From NCBI GenBank assembly GCA_030537135.1, contig JAUNOP010000034.1, positions 1-32,508 of the forward strand: a stretch of 32,508 bases of DNA, written 5' to 3'. The position numbers were made by a program, and so were the translations under genes. Under the pieces are notes generated by a model. It searched no databases. It saw only the letters and a list, made by a program, of their open reading frames with translations, and was not told the DNA's origin. Of the stretch, positions 1-9,896 are shown one piece after another (the stretch's first letter is position 1; every line of letters begins with the position of its first letter). Source of the DNA: Eubacteriales bacterium. Lineage in GTDB: Bacteria; Bacillota; Clostridia; Lachnospirales; Lachnospiraceae.

Positions 1-11
1 AGAACTTTTTT
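1..11 (-). promoter_or_regulatory. Edge-truncated copy of the upstream block of an rRNA-type promoter
   Basis: Bases 1-11 (AGAACTTTTTT) are identical to bases 109-119, which lie directly upstream of the TTGACA box of the promoter at 81-109. If the similarity continues beyond the window, a second TTGACA starts at the edge. That would give tandem promoters about 110 bp apart, an arrangement common for rrn operons. Only the upstream block is visible, so this is inference. Confidence 0.35.
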
Positions 12-80
12 ATTTTTTTGAAAAACTTTTTTTGAGAAGCTTTTCTTTGCTGTGCAGTTTGGACTGCCGCAACATTTGGT

Positions 81-109
81 ATCTTATCATATTATAAAAT
101 ATCTGTCAA
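81..109 (-). promoter_or_regulatory. Strong sigma-A promoter pointing out of the left edge (probable rrn P1)
   Basis: On the minus strand a perfect -35 TTGACA (104-109) is followed by a 17-bp spacer and a -10 TAAGAT (81-86). An A-rich block precedes the -35 and may act as an UP element. The transcript would start near base 74 and leave the window, with no start codon or RBS in the remaining bases. gyrA followed by an rrn operon is the B. subtilis order, so a 16S rRNA gene just to the left is the likely target. The boxes are visible; the target is inferred. Confidence 0.65.
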
Positions 110-152
110 GAACTTTTTTCATTCTTTTTCGATATTTTTCCAGATAAGAAAA

Positions 153-240
153 CGGAGAAGGAGGGATTTGAACCCTCGCGCCGCGTTAGCGACCTATACC
201 CTTAGCAGGGGCACCTCTTCGGCCTCTTGAGTACTTCTCC
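153..240 (-). tRNA. tRNA-Ser (anticodon GCU)
   Basis: Read on the minus strand, the 7-bp acceptor stem is GGAGAAG (240-234) with CTTCTCC (160-154), and the discriminator base is G (153). The T arm has stem GAGGG/CCCTC with loop TTCAAAT. The anticodon loop is CTGCTAA, giving anticodon GCT (GCU), which reads AGC and AGU serine codons. A long variable arm (stem GTCGC/GCGGC, loop TAAC) is the class II hallmark of tRNA-Ser. CCA is not encoded. I see no hairpin terminator between this gene and the next promoter at 81-109, so readthrough into the downstream operon is possible. Confidence 0.96.
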
Positions 241-320
241 AGATTCCGAACTCCCTAACCAATATTTATTTGATTATTGTCCGTTCAAAGCATCCTTTTT
301 TTTTCCAGAACACTTTTAAT

Positions 321-349
321 ATTATAGTAGAAAAAAAACGTCCTGTCAA
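321..349 (-). promoter_or_regulatory. Consensus promoter of tRNA-Ser
   Basis: Minus-strand TTGACA (344-349), a 17-bp spacer and a perfect TATAAT (321-326). Transcription should start near base 314, giving a leader of about 74 nt before the tRNA at 240. The rest of the 241-605 non-coding stretch holds only T-rich tracts and the inverted repeat at 527-580. Confidence 0.85.
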
Positions 350-526
350 CAGCTTTTTTCGTATTTTTTTAATTTTTGTCTTCTGTTTACCAGAACCCAG
401 TCTTAACTGCCGAATAAGCGCTCCTCGCCGCTGCTCCAGTCTGTTTCCGGTAAGCTTACTTCCTGCAGCAGAAGCCTCCATTTTTCCCAAAGCCTCGGTT
501 TTCTGGAAGACTGTCACTGCAAGCAG

Positions 527-580
527 CAGATGAGAGGCAGAAAAAACCTTTTCTGGAAGGCATTTACTGCTTCTCATCTG
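527..580 (-). other. Inverted repeat downstream of plsC
   Basis: Arms 527-540 and 567-580 pair over 14 positions with one imperfect pair (536/571). The loop contains a smaller CCTT/AAGG hairpin (547-560). It begins about 26 nt after the plsC stop, where a terminator for the gyrB-gyrA-plsC transcript would be expected, but no T-run follows on the minus strand. It could be a transcript-stabilising 3' structure or a factor-dependent end. Confidence 0.45.
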
Positions 581-605
581 TCACGTTCTTATCTGCCCCT
601 ATGTC

Positions 606-1331
606 TCAGGGACAGGAATTTGGTCCATAAGTTTGAATAACAGCTTCGATTCTTTGCTTTACCTCTGCGGCAATCTCTGTTGTTTTCATATCCTTATATT
701 CCTCATAGGGAATTGGATCCAGAAAATGTACATGCACAGTAAGAGGCTTGATGGAGCTGGTGTCAAAGGCCTTGTAGGAATCAATGAGCGCAACGGGAAT
801 AATCGGACATCTGGATTTTGTGGCAGCCTTAAAGCTTCCTCCCTTAAAGTCCAGAAGAGTATTTCCCTTTCTGCTTCTCGTACCCTCCGCAAAAATCAGG
901 TACGCTCTTCCGTCCTTTACCTCCTTGATAACCTGAAGAATCACCTGCATGGACTGCTTAATATCCTCTCTGTCAATCATAATCGCCTTCATGCAGGCAA
1001 ATACCTGCTTCAGAAACGGTACATTTGCAATTTCTTTTTTGGCAACAACAGAGAAGGGTCTGGGGCAGGCGTCCACAACTGCTAAAACATCGTACAGACC
1101 CTGATGATTGGGATAAAACAAGAATCCCCCCTCTTCTGGAATATGCTCTGTTCCATGGGCGTCAATTGTGATGCTTCCCCCCTTGTTTGCACGGGTGCAG
1201 ATATATTTCAGGAGCTGAAACCTCTGCTCCTCTGAATATTTATCTACATGTGAGGCATAATAGTTCAGACGAATCCATCCATAAGGAACGAGCAGAAGAT
1301 TTCTGAGTACCATCATTATAATTCTTTTCAT
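606..1331 (-). CDS. plsC: 1-acyl-sn-glycerol-3-phosphate acyltransferase (PlsC/LPLAT family)
   Basis: 241 residues, a normal length for the family. PlsC transfers an acyl chain to lysophosphatidic acid to make phosphatidic acid at the inner face of the membrane. Visible motifs are NHQGLYD (the catalytic HX4D motif), FAEGTRSRKGN (substrate-binding EGTRS block) and a later PIIPVAL block. The hydrophobic N-terminus (about residues 4-18) could anchor it to the membrane. The ATG overlaps the gyrA stop codon by 4 bp (ATGA), so it is almost certainly co-translated with gyrA. Substrate position and acyl donor cannot be read from sequence. A phospholipid enzyme at the end of a gyrase operon is a chance operon arrangement as far as I can see. 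Confidence 0.9.
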   Translation of the reverse strand: MKRIIMMVLRNLLLVPYGWIRLNYYASHVDKYSEEQRFQLLKYICTRANKGGSITIDAHGTEHIPEEGGFLFYPNHQGLYDVLAVVDACPRPFSVVAKKEIANVPFLKQVFACMKAIMIDREDIKQSMQVILQVIKEVKDGRAYLIFAEGTRSRKGNTLLDFKGGSFKAATKSRCPIIPVALIDSYKAFDTSSIKPLTVHVHFLDPIPYEEYKDMKTTEIAAEVKQRIEAVIQTYGPNSCP

Positions 1332-3811
1332 AGATTCTTTTCCTCTATCTTCTCTCTGACCTTTGCCACACTGGCTACTGTTACGTTCTCTGGAAGATCA
1401 ATCAGCTTTACTCCTGATGTTATTCTTCCCTGGCAGGAAATCTCAGCGCACGGAATGCGGATAATTATTCCCTCTGTGTTAATCAGCATGACCTCATTTT
1501 CCTCATTGACTGCCTTGGCTCCGATGACATTGCCGGTTCTCTCCATGATTCTGTAGCATTTTACGCCCTTTCCGCCGCGGTTCTGCACAGTAAACTCATC
1601 CATAAGCGTTCTCTTGCCCATCCCCAGCTCAGATACTACCAGAAGGTAGCTGCCCTGTGTATTCACCTGCATAGACACTACTTCGTCTCCGGGAGAGAGA
1701 TTCACGCCTCTCACTCCCATGGAATTTCTTCCTGTAGTGCGCACGTCCTTCTCATCAAAGCGAATACAAAAGCCATCCTTAGTAATCAGGAGAATATCCT
1801 TGGTATCGTCCGTAGCCTTAACCTCTATCAGCTCGTCATCCTCCCGCAGGTTAATAGCTGTCAGACCTGTTTTTCTCACATTCGCATAATCCAGAATCGA
1901 GGTTTTCTTGACAAGGCCGTTTTTGGTGGCCATCATCAGATATTTTCCATTCTCAAAGCTGCGAATCGGAATCATGGCCGTAATCTTCTCCCCTGGCATG
2001 AGCTGAAGAAGATTTATGATTGCCGTTCCCCTCGCCATTCTTCCAGCCTCTGGAATTTCATAGGTCTTGAGTCGGTATACCCGCCCTGTGTTCGTAAAGA
2101 ACATCAGATAATGGTGCGTTGTCGTCATGAGAAGCTCTTCAATATAGTCCTCATCCAGACGCTGAATTCCTTTGATTCCCTTTCCGCCTCTTCCCTGACT
2201 CTTAAAATTATCCTCTGTCATTCGCTTAATATAACCGAGTCTTGTCATGGTAATGACGGTATTTTCATGAGGAATCAAATCCTCCACAGAAATCTCAGAA
2301 CTGTCATAGCCAATAGCTGTTCTTCTGTCGTCTCCATATTTCTCTGCAATCAGCAGAATTTCCCTGCGGATAACCTCAAGAAGCAGCTTTCTGTCTCCGA
2401 GAATCGCCTGATATTCTCCGATCTTTTTCATAAGCTCCGCATACTCTGCTTCAAGCTTGGCTCTTTCCAGGCCAGTGAGCGCTCGAAGACGCATATCCAC
2501 AATCGCCTGCGCCTGAACCTCTGTCAGCTCAAACTGAGCCATCAGCTCCTCCTTTGCAGACTGCACATTCTGCGCTGCGCGGATTATGTGGATAACCCTG
2601 TCAATATTATCAAGAGCCTTTAACAACCCCCGCAAAATATGCGCTCTCTCCTCGGCCTTATTCAGGTCATACTGTGTTCTCCTTGTGACAACATCCTCCT
2701 GATGCGCCAGATAACGGTTCAGAATCTCCTGCAGGGACATCACCTTTGGCTCCAGGACATTGTTGTTCCTTCCCTCTCCGGGAACCAGAGCAAGCATGTT
2801 CACCCCAAAGGTATCCTGAAGCTGGGTATGCTTATAGAGCTGATTCAGAACAACATTTGCATTTACGTCCTTGCGCAGATCAATACATACGCGCATTCCC
2901 TCCCTGCTGGAATGATCGTTCAAATCTGTGATTCCATCGATTTTTTTATCCTTTACCAGCTCTGCGATTTTCTCTATCAGTCTGGCCTTGTTTACCATAT
3001 AGGGCAGCTCTGTGACTACAATACGGCTCTTGCCGTTAGGCAGGGTCTCAATATTGGTGACAGCCCGCACCTTGATTTTTCCTCTTCCTGTGCGATAGGC
3101 CTCCTCGATTCCTCTTGTTCCGAGAATCGTCGCCCCTGTCGGAAAATCCGGTCCCTTGATGATGTCCAGAATCTCCTCAATGTCTGTGTCTCTGTCTTCC
3201 TTGATGATATTGTCAATAATCTTCACAACTGCTCTGATAACCTCGCGCAGATTGTGAGGGGGAATGTTCGTAGCCATTCCTACTGCAATGCCTGAGCCTC
3301 CGTTTACCAGAATATTTGGGAAACGAGCCGGAAGCAGGGCGGGCTCTCTCTCTGTATCGTCAAAGTTCGGCACAAAATCCACTGTATTCTTGTTGATATC
3401 TGCGAGCATCTCCATGGAAATCCTGCTGAGCCTTGCTTCTGTATAACGCATGGCAGCAGCGCCGTCACCATCCACTGAGCCAAAGTTCCCATGTCCGTCC
3501 ACCAGTGGGTAACGGGTGGACCACTCCTGAGCCATATTTACCAGTGTGCCATAGATAGAGCTGTCTCCATGCGGATGATATTTACCCATGGTATCACCCA
3601 CAATACGCGCACATTTACGGTGAGGCTTGTCAGGACCATTATTCAGCTCAATCATGGAGTACAAAACTCTCCTCTGTACCGGCTTAAGGCCATCCCTTAC
3701 ATCTGGAAGTGCCCTGGATACAATAACGCTCATGGCATAATCAATATAAGAATCCTCCATGGTTTTCTTAAGATCCACCTCATGGACTTTATCAAAAATA
3801 TTATCTTCCAT
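1328..3811 (-). CDS. gyrA: DNA gyrase subunit A
   Basis: 827 residues. GyrA forms the DNA-cleaving subunit of the A2B2 gyrase that introduces negative supercoils. The catalytic tyrosine is Y123 in the AAMRYTEARL motif. The quinolone-determining region starts at HPHGDSSIYG, with Ser84 (E. coli Ser83) and Gly88 (E. coli Asp87). A GyrA-box-like QGRGGKG near residue 540 in the C-terminal beta-pinwheel supports GyrA over ParC; a second blade carries NRGGKG. The start ATG has an AGGAG ribosome site that overlaps the end of gyrB, and the gap to gyrB is 14 bp, so the pair forms one operon with plsC behind it. Confidence 0.96.
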   Translation of the reverse strand: MEDNIFDKVHEVDLKKTMEDSYIDYAMSVIVSRALPDVRDGLKPVQRRVLYSMIELNNGPDKPHRKCARIVGDTMGKYHPHGDSSIYGTLVNMAQEWSTRYPLVDGHGNFGSVDGDGAAAMRYTEARLSRISMEMLADINKNTVDFVPNFDDTEREPALLPARFPNILVNGGSGIAVGMATNIPPHNLREVIRAVVKIIDNIIKEDRDTDIEEILDIIKGPDFPTGATILGTRGIEEAYRTGRGKIKVRAVTNIETLPNGKSRIVVTELPYMVNKARLIEKIAELVKDKKIDGITDLNDHSSREGMRVCIDLRKDVNANVVLNQLYKHTQLQDTFGVNMLALVPGEGRNNNVLEPKVMSLQEILNRYLAHQEDVVTRRTQYDLNKAEERAHILRGLLKALDNIDRVIHIIRAAQNVQSAKEELMAQFELTEVQAQAIVDMRLRALTGLERAKLEAEYAELMKKIGEYQAILGDRKLLLEVIRREILLIAEKYGDDRRTAIGYDSSEISVEDLIPHENTVITMTRLGYIKRMTEDNFKSQGRGGKGIKGIQRLDEDYIEELLMTTTHHYLMFFTNTGRVYRLKTYEIPEAGRMARGTAIINLLQLMPGEKITAMIPIRSFENGKYLMMATKNGLVKKTSILDYANVRKTGLTAINLREDDELIEVKATDDTKDILLITKDGFCIRFDEKDVRTTGRNSMGVRGVNLSPGDEVVSMQVNTQGSYLLVVSELGMGKRTLMDEFTVQNRGGKGVKCYRIMERTGNVIGAKAVNEENEVMLINTEGIIIRIPCAEISCQGRITSGVKLIDLPENVTVASVAKVREKIEEKNL

Positions 3812-3825
3812 CTTCTATTCTCCTG

Positions 3826-6046
<2,221 letters not shown>

Positions 6047-6172
6047 CAAAAGCTCCTGCTTTTCCATTAAAATCGAGTATTTTTCAATATTTTTTAAAAT
6101 AAAACTTCTTATTATATGCAGATAGTTTATAAAACAGCGTTTTTCAGGCATTTCAAGGGCTTTTCCAGACAT

Positions 6173-6235
6173 AAAAAAAGCTGTGAAAACACTTTTTTCC
6201 ATTTTGCATTATTATGGAAAACTGTGTTTTCACAG
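6173..6235 (-). terminator. Rho-independent terminator of the ECF sigma/partner operon
   Basis: Arms 6181-6192 and 6224-6235 are a perfect 12-bp inverted repeat (GTGTTTTCACAG), continued by an inner stem 6195-6202/6214-6221. On the minus strand the hairpin is followed by seven Ts (6179-6173). It begins 5 bp after the stop codon at 6240. Confidence 0.9.
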
Positions 6236-6239
6236 TACG

Positions 6240-7580
6240 CTATTCACTCTGCTGATACAGATAGTAATTCTCTCCGATTCGCACTGCAATTTCCTGCTGG
6301 TTAGCGTCGTCTGTCATACTGTATATCTGAACCTCTGTTTTCTCTCCATGAAGCTCAATTTCTGTACTTCCCACACAGGAATCTGTCTTTGGCTCCTGCA
6401 GAATGCTCTTAAACTGATAATTCTTCCCGTCAAAGGAAAGACTGCTTCCCTTGAGCATAGCCTCTGTCTTCAGTACTTCTCTTGAACTTTCCTGGGAATC
6501 CAAAGACTTCTCCGTCTTTTCAGCAGGCGCATTCTCCCCCTCTTCCAAATCCGTATTTCCTGACAGGGATGCGCCTTCTTCAGCAGAACTGCTGTCCTCT
6601 GTCCCAGCTTTGCTTTCCTCTTCAAGACCTTGCTCTTTTGCAGTAACCGTTGCTTCTTCTCCTGACAGGGCGGCGGCTGCATTGTCTACGCTTTCTTCCT
6701 CTGGCAGAGTAGTTGTTCCTTCGGCTGTGTCTCCATCTCCTGGCAAAACGGCGGCTGCATTGTCCGCGCTTCCTTCCTCTGACAGAACAGCTGTTCCTTC
6801 AGCTGTGTCTCCATCTCCTGGCAAAGCAGCGGCTGCATTGTCCGCGCTTCCTTCCTCTGACAGAGCGGCTGTTCCTTCAGCTGTGCTTCCATTCTCCAGC
6901 AGCGGTGTAATTTCACCTTCCGTCTCTGGCAGAGCAGCTGTTCCTTCGGCTGTGCTTCCTTCCTCTGGCAGAGCAGCTGTTCCTTCGGCTGTACTTCCGT
7001 CCTCTGGCAATGTGGCTGTTCCTTCAGCCGTGCTTCCATTCTCCAGCAGCGGTGTAATTCCATCGTCCGGTTGTTCCTCTCCTGACAGAGCAGTTATCTC
7101 TTCAACCGGATTCTCTTCCTCTGGCAGAGGTGCAATTCCGGTATTCGCGCCTTCCTCTCCTGACAGAAGTGCTGCTCCCTCTTCTGTGTTCCCGTTTTCT
7201 GAAGAGGGTGTCAGCTCGTCCTCCTCAACCAGGTTGTCCATAGAAACCACAATCACCGGGTCTTCATCTGCCTGCATTTCTTCTGTATTTCCGATTTCGG
7301 GCTTATCCTCTATGATTCTGTCTGACTCTGTTCCTATGTTCTGCGCGCCAGTATAATTCTGCTCTGACTTAGCCAAGGTTCTTCCCTGACTGCCTTCTAT
7401 TCCCACAGAATACTGCTTCCACACATAATTCCCGGTCATTCCAACCACAATTACTGCTGCTGCCGCCATGACAGCCGGAATCCACGCAGGCCTTCTGGAA
7501 CGGATTTTCTCAACTCTTGCTTCCTCTATAAACTCCTCGTCAATGTCTCCGAGAGCGCGATATAAATCCTCTTTCTTCAT
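6240..7580 (-). CDS. Membrane protein paired with an ECF sigma factor (putative anti-sigma factor) with acidic repeats
   Basis: 446 residues. A short charged cytoplasmic N-terminus (1-31, MKKEDLYRALGDIDEEFIEE) is followed by one membrane segment (about 32-50) and a long outside region. Residues 178-309 hold about ten 13-residue repeats rich in Gly, Ala, Thr and Glu (for example GSTAEGTAALPEE), probably an extended spacer. The last roughly 70 residues look folded (ending VRIGENYYLYQQSE). The ATG overlaps the stop of the ECF sigma gene by 4 bp. That coupling and the topology suggest it restrains the sigma factor, but no zinc anti-sigma motif (HxxxCxxC) is present, so the function is inferred. 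Ends at a strong terminator. Confidence 0.75.
   Translation of the reverse strand: MKKEDLYRALGDIDEEFIEEARVEKIRSRRPAWIPAVMAAAAVIVVGMTGNYVWKQYSVGIEGSQGRTLAKSEQNYTGAQNIGTESDRIIEDKPEIGNTEEMQADEDPVIVVSMDNLVEEDELTPSSENGNTEEGAALLSGEEGANTGIAPLPEEENPVEEITALSGEEQPDDGITPLLENGSTAEGTATLPEDGSTAEGTAALPEEGSTAEGTAALPETEGEITPLLENGSTAEGTAALSEEGSADNAAAALPGDGDTAEGTAVLSEEGSADNAAAVLPGDGDTAEGTTTLPEEESVDNAAAALSGEEATVTAKEQGLEEESKAGTEDSSSAEEGASLSGNTDLEEGENAPAEKTEKSLDSQESSREVLKTEAMLKGSSLSFDGKNYQFKSILQEPKTDSCVGSTEIELHGEKTEVQIYSMTDDANQQEIAVRIGENYYLYQQSE
6654..7049 (-). repeat. In-frame 39-bp repeats in the putative anti-sigma gene
   Basis: About ten degenerate 39-bp units encode 13-residue repeats, some in an alternating pair of types (SEEGSADNAAAAL and PGDGDTAEGTAVL). 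Period and frame are preserved, so they act at protein level. The antisense strand is also open and Ser-rich, which is a by-product of the repeat. Confidence 0.85.
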
Positions 7581-8134
7581 ACATGAATCCCTTCTTTTTC
7601 CAAATGCTTTTTCAGTGCTTTCCGAGTCCGAAACAGAAGCATTTTGACCTTGCTTTCGCTCATGTCAAACCGCCTGGACAGCTCTGCAACAGAATCAGAA
7701 TACCAGTATCTTCTGACAAAAAGAATTCTCTTCTCCTGGGGAAGCTCCTTTAGAAACGTATTGATTGCGCCTGACAGCTCCTTCATTTCCAGATGTTCTT
7801 CGATTCCCTTTGTATCTGCAAGACATTCCTCCAGCTCACTGAGAAGAATATCGAATTCATTATTTCTTTTTTTTGCCTTTTTGTAATCATATTTATCAAG
7901 AGCCAGGTTTCTCGTGATTCTTCCAAGGTAAGGAAGCAAATGCTCAGGCCTGTTTTTGGGCATAGAATTCCAGGCACTTAAAAATGTATCATTGATGCAT
8001 TCCTCTGTGTCCTGCTCATTTTTCAAAATATTTCTGGCAATGCTTCGGCAGTATTTCCCGTATTTGAGGTCAGATTCCGTGATAGCCCTCTCATCTCTTG
8101 CCCAATACAGATTCACAATATCCTTGTCTTCCAT
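7577..8134 (-). CDS. ECF-family RNA polymerase sigma factor
   Basis: 185 residues from the ATG at 8132-8134. The region 2 helix includes NEQDTEECINDTFLSAWNS and the region 4 helix-turn-helix is SVAELSRRFDMSESKVK followed by a basic tail. The frame is open to 8170, but family members start close to the MEDKDIVNLYWARDE block and the upstream ATG has no ribosome site at a usable distance; a GGAAG lies 10 bp before the chosen ATG. The stop overlaps the start of the downstream membrane partner (ATGA). It probably directs polymerase to a small regulon; the signal is unknown. Confidence 0.88.
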   Translation of the reverse strand: MEDKDIVNLYWARDERAITESDLKYGKYCRSIARNILKNEQDTEECINDTFLSAWNSMPKNRPEHLLPYLGRITRNLALDKYDYKKAKKRNNEFDILLSELEECLADTKGIEEHLEMKELSGAINTFLKELPQEKRILFVRRYWYSDSVAELSRRFDMSESKVKMLLFRTRKALKKHLEKEGIHV

Positions 8135-8177
8135 ACCCTTGTTTCTTCCGTAAATGAATTCTCTCTTCATCTATATA

Positions 8178-8202
8178 AACGATTTTCCTTTCAAGAAGTT
8201 GC
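8178..8202 (-). promoter_or_regulatory. Candidate ECF-type promoter of the sigma operon
   Basis: Minus-strand GCAACTT (8196-8202) is followed after 14 bp by CGTT (8178-8181), in the style of ECF promoters with an AAC-type -35 and a CGT-type -10. It would allow autoregulation. No good sigma-A promoter is obvious in the 170 bp upstream. Weak evidence. Confidence 0.28.
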
Positions 8203-8306
8203 GCCGTTTGAAATATTTTCTTATTTTTTTTGCATTCTGCTTCATGCAGATAAACCTCACCTGCTCTTCCTGCCGACCCAATCATTGCCTTTTAGTCGTG
8301 AGTGGC

Positions 8307-9143
8307 TCACAGCAGCTCCTTATAAATATCTCTTTTTCCTACTCCCCTGTCTTTTGCAACCCTTTTCATAGCCTCCTTCCTTGAAAGACCCTGGAACTCA
8401 TAGTAAGTCATATGCTCCTGCACATTCATCTCCATCCAGATCTCTCGCTCGGCGTCCTTAAGCTCCTTTCGGCTCTTTCCTTGTATTACCAGAACACATT
8501 CCCCTTTCGGTTCTTCTGTCTCGTAATAAGCTATAAGCCCTGAAATTCGTTCTGTAAGGACTGTTTCATGTTTTTTCGTAAGTTCCCTGCACAAAGTAAT
8601 TTTCCGGTCTCCAAGAGCCTCTAAAAGCTCTGCAAGCGTTTTCTTGAGCCTGTGAGGGGCTTCGTACAGAATAATGGTTCTCGTCTCGCTCCCCAGCTCC
8701 TCCAGAATGGTTTTTCTCTCCTTCCTGTCAGCAGGAAGAAAGGCCTCAAAGGCAAATCTCCTGGTAGAAAGTCCTGACATTGTAAGCGCGGTAATGCAGG
8801 CAGCCGGTCCCGGCAGGGACGTAACCTCTATACCGCTCTCCATGCACATGCGCACCAGCTCCTCTCCTGGGTCTGAAATTCCAGGTGTTCCCGCGTCCGT
8901 AATCAGCGCAATGTTCTTTCCCTCCCTTAGCTTCTCTATGAGAGTATATGCTTTCTCAATTTTATTGTACTCATGGTAGCTTGTCATGGGAGTTTTTATA
9001 TCAAAATGATTCAGAAGCTTAACACTGTTTCTGGTATCCTCTGCTGCAATCAGGTCAACCTCCCTGAGAGTTCGCAGTACCCGAAACGTGATATCCTCCA
9101 GATTTCCTATAGGGGTTGCACATAAATATAATTTTCCGCTCAT
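8307..9143 (-). CDS. rsmI: 16S rRNA (cytidine(1402)-2'-O)-methyltransferase RsmI
   Basis: 278 residues. RsmI uses SAM to 2'-O-methylate C1402 in the ribosomal decoding centre. Family landmarks are LYLCATPIGNLEDIT at the N-terminus, EDTRNS, TDAGTPGISDPGEE (SAM pocket) and LPGPAACITAL. An AGGAG lies 6 bp before the ATG. It is the last gene of the holB-ricT-methyltransferase-rsmI operon, 12 bp behind the methyltransferase. The same genes stand close together near the origin of B. subtilis (yaaT, yabB, yabC). Confidence 0.95.
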   Translation of the reverse strand: MSGKLYLCATPIGNLEDITFRVLRTLREVDLIAAEDTRNSVKLLNHFDIKTPMTSYHEYNKIEKAYTLIEKLREGKNIALITDAGTPGISDPGEELVRMCMESGIEVTSLPGPAACITALTMSGLSTRRFAFEAFLPADRKERKTILEELGSETRTIILYEAPHRLKKTLAELLEALGDRKITLCRELTKKHETVLTERISGLIAYYETEEPKGECVLVIQGKSRKELKDAEREIWMEMNVQEHMTYYEFQGLSRKEAMKRVAKDRGVGKRDIYKELL

Positions 9144-9155
9144 CCTCTTCTCCTC

Positions 9156-9896
9156 TCAGACCATGTGATAACGTTCGAGCACATCTCTTGTGTAAACTCC
9201 GGGGCTTTCATACACAATCAGCGGCCGTTCCACCTGGATTCTGGAATTTCCGCCCTTTCTTGCCTCCAGAAGAACCATATTCGGCTCTCTGTCTATGTAA
9301 GGGTAGACCAGCTGCATTCTCTTTGGTTCCAGGCGATATTTTACCAGCACGCACATAATCTCTGCCAGCCGAAACGGCCTGTGAACCATGTAAAACCGCC
9401 CGCCAGAGACAAGGACTCTGGAAGCCTGACTCACTACATCCTCCAGGCTGCACAGAATCTCATGACGCGCAATAGCCTTTGGCATATGCGGATTTTGGAG
9501 GCCATGCTGGTCTATCATATATGGCGGGTTGCATGTAACCGCATGAAAAGAAGCCGCGCCAAAAAGCTGGGCAGCTTCCCTGATATCTCCGTGTACAATC
9601 TGTATTTTTTCCTCCAGATGATTGTAGAGGACGCTTCTTTTGGCCATTTTGGCACATTCTTCCTGAATTTCAAGACCAGTAAAATGTCTTCCCTGACTCT
9701 GCGCCGCAAGCAGAAGCGGAATAATCCCTGTTCCTGTCCCCATGTCCAGAACCCTCTCTCCTGGCTTGATTGTGGAAAAGCCTGCCAAAAGCACTGCATC
9801 CATTCCAAAACAAAACTTCTCAGGATTCTGAATCAAAAAATACCCATTCTGCAGATCATCCAGACGCTCATGAGACAATATCAGATTCTTATCCAT
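9156..9896 (-). CDS. YabB/TrmN6-like SAM-dependent methyltransferase (probable tRNA1(Val) A37 N6-methyltransferase)
   Basis: 246 residues. The Rossmann SAM-binding motif is VLDMGTGTGIIPLLLA and the N6-adenine signature is NPPY (TCNPPYMI). The N-terminal ERLDDLQNGYFLIQNPEKF block is typical of the YabB group. The E. coli homologue methylates A37 of tRNA1(Val); whether this protein has the same target is an inference from family and from the conserved position between ricT and rsmI. Its start overlaps the end of ricT by 8 bp, so it is translationally coupled. Confidence 0.85.
   Translation of the reverse strand: MDKNLILSHERLDDLQNGYFLIQNPEKFCFGMDAVLLAGFSTIKPGERVLDMGTGTGIIPLLLAAQSQGRHFTGLEIQEECAKMAKRSVLYNHLEEKIQIVHGDIREAAQLFGAASFHAVTCNPPYMIDQHGLQNPHMPKAIARHEILCSLEDVVSQASRVLVSGGRFYMVHRPFRLAEIMCVLVKYRLEPKRMQLVYPYIDREPNMVLLEARKGGNSRIQVERPLIVYESPGVYTRDVLERYHMV

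Noticed and set aside
266-577. Minus-strand 103-residue open frame after plsC
   Set aside because: It runs through the tRNA-Ser promoter and the inverted repeat, has no ribosome site, and shows no recognisable domain.
6451-7356. Plus-strand 301-residue Ser-rich open frame
   Set aside because: Antisense to the Glu/Ala repeat region of the putative anti-sigma gene; open only because of the repeat composition.
8091-8285. Minus-strand 64-residue frame before the ECF sigma gene
   Set aside because: Overlaps the sigma gene in another frame and has no family features.
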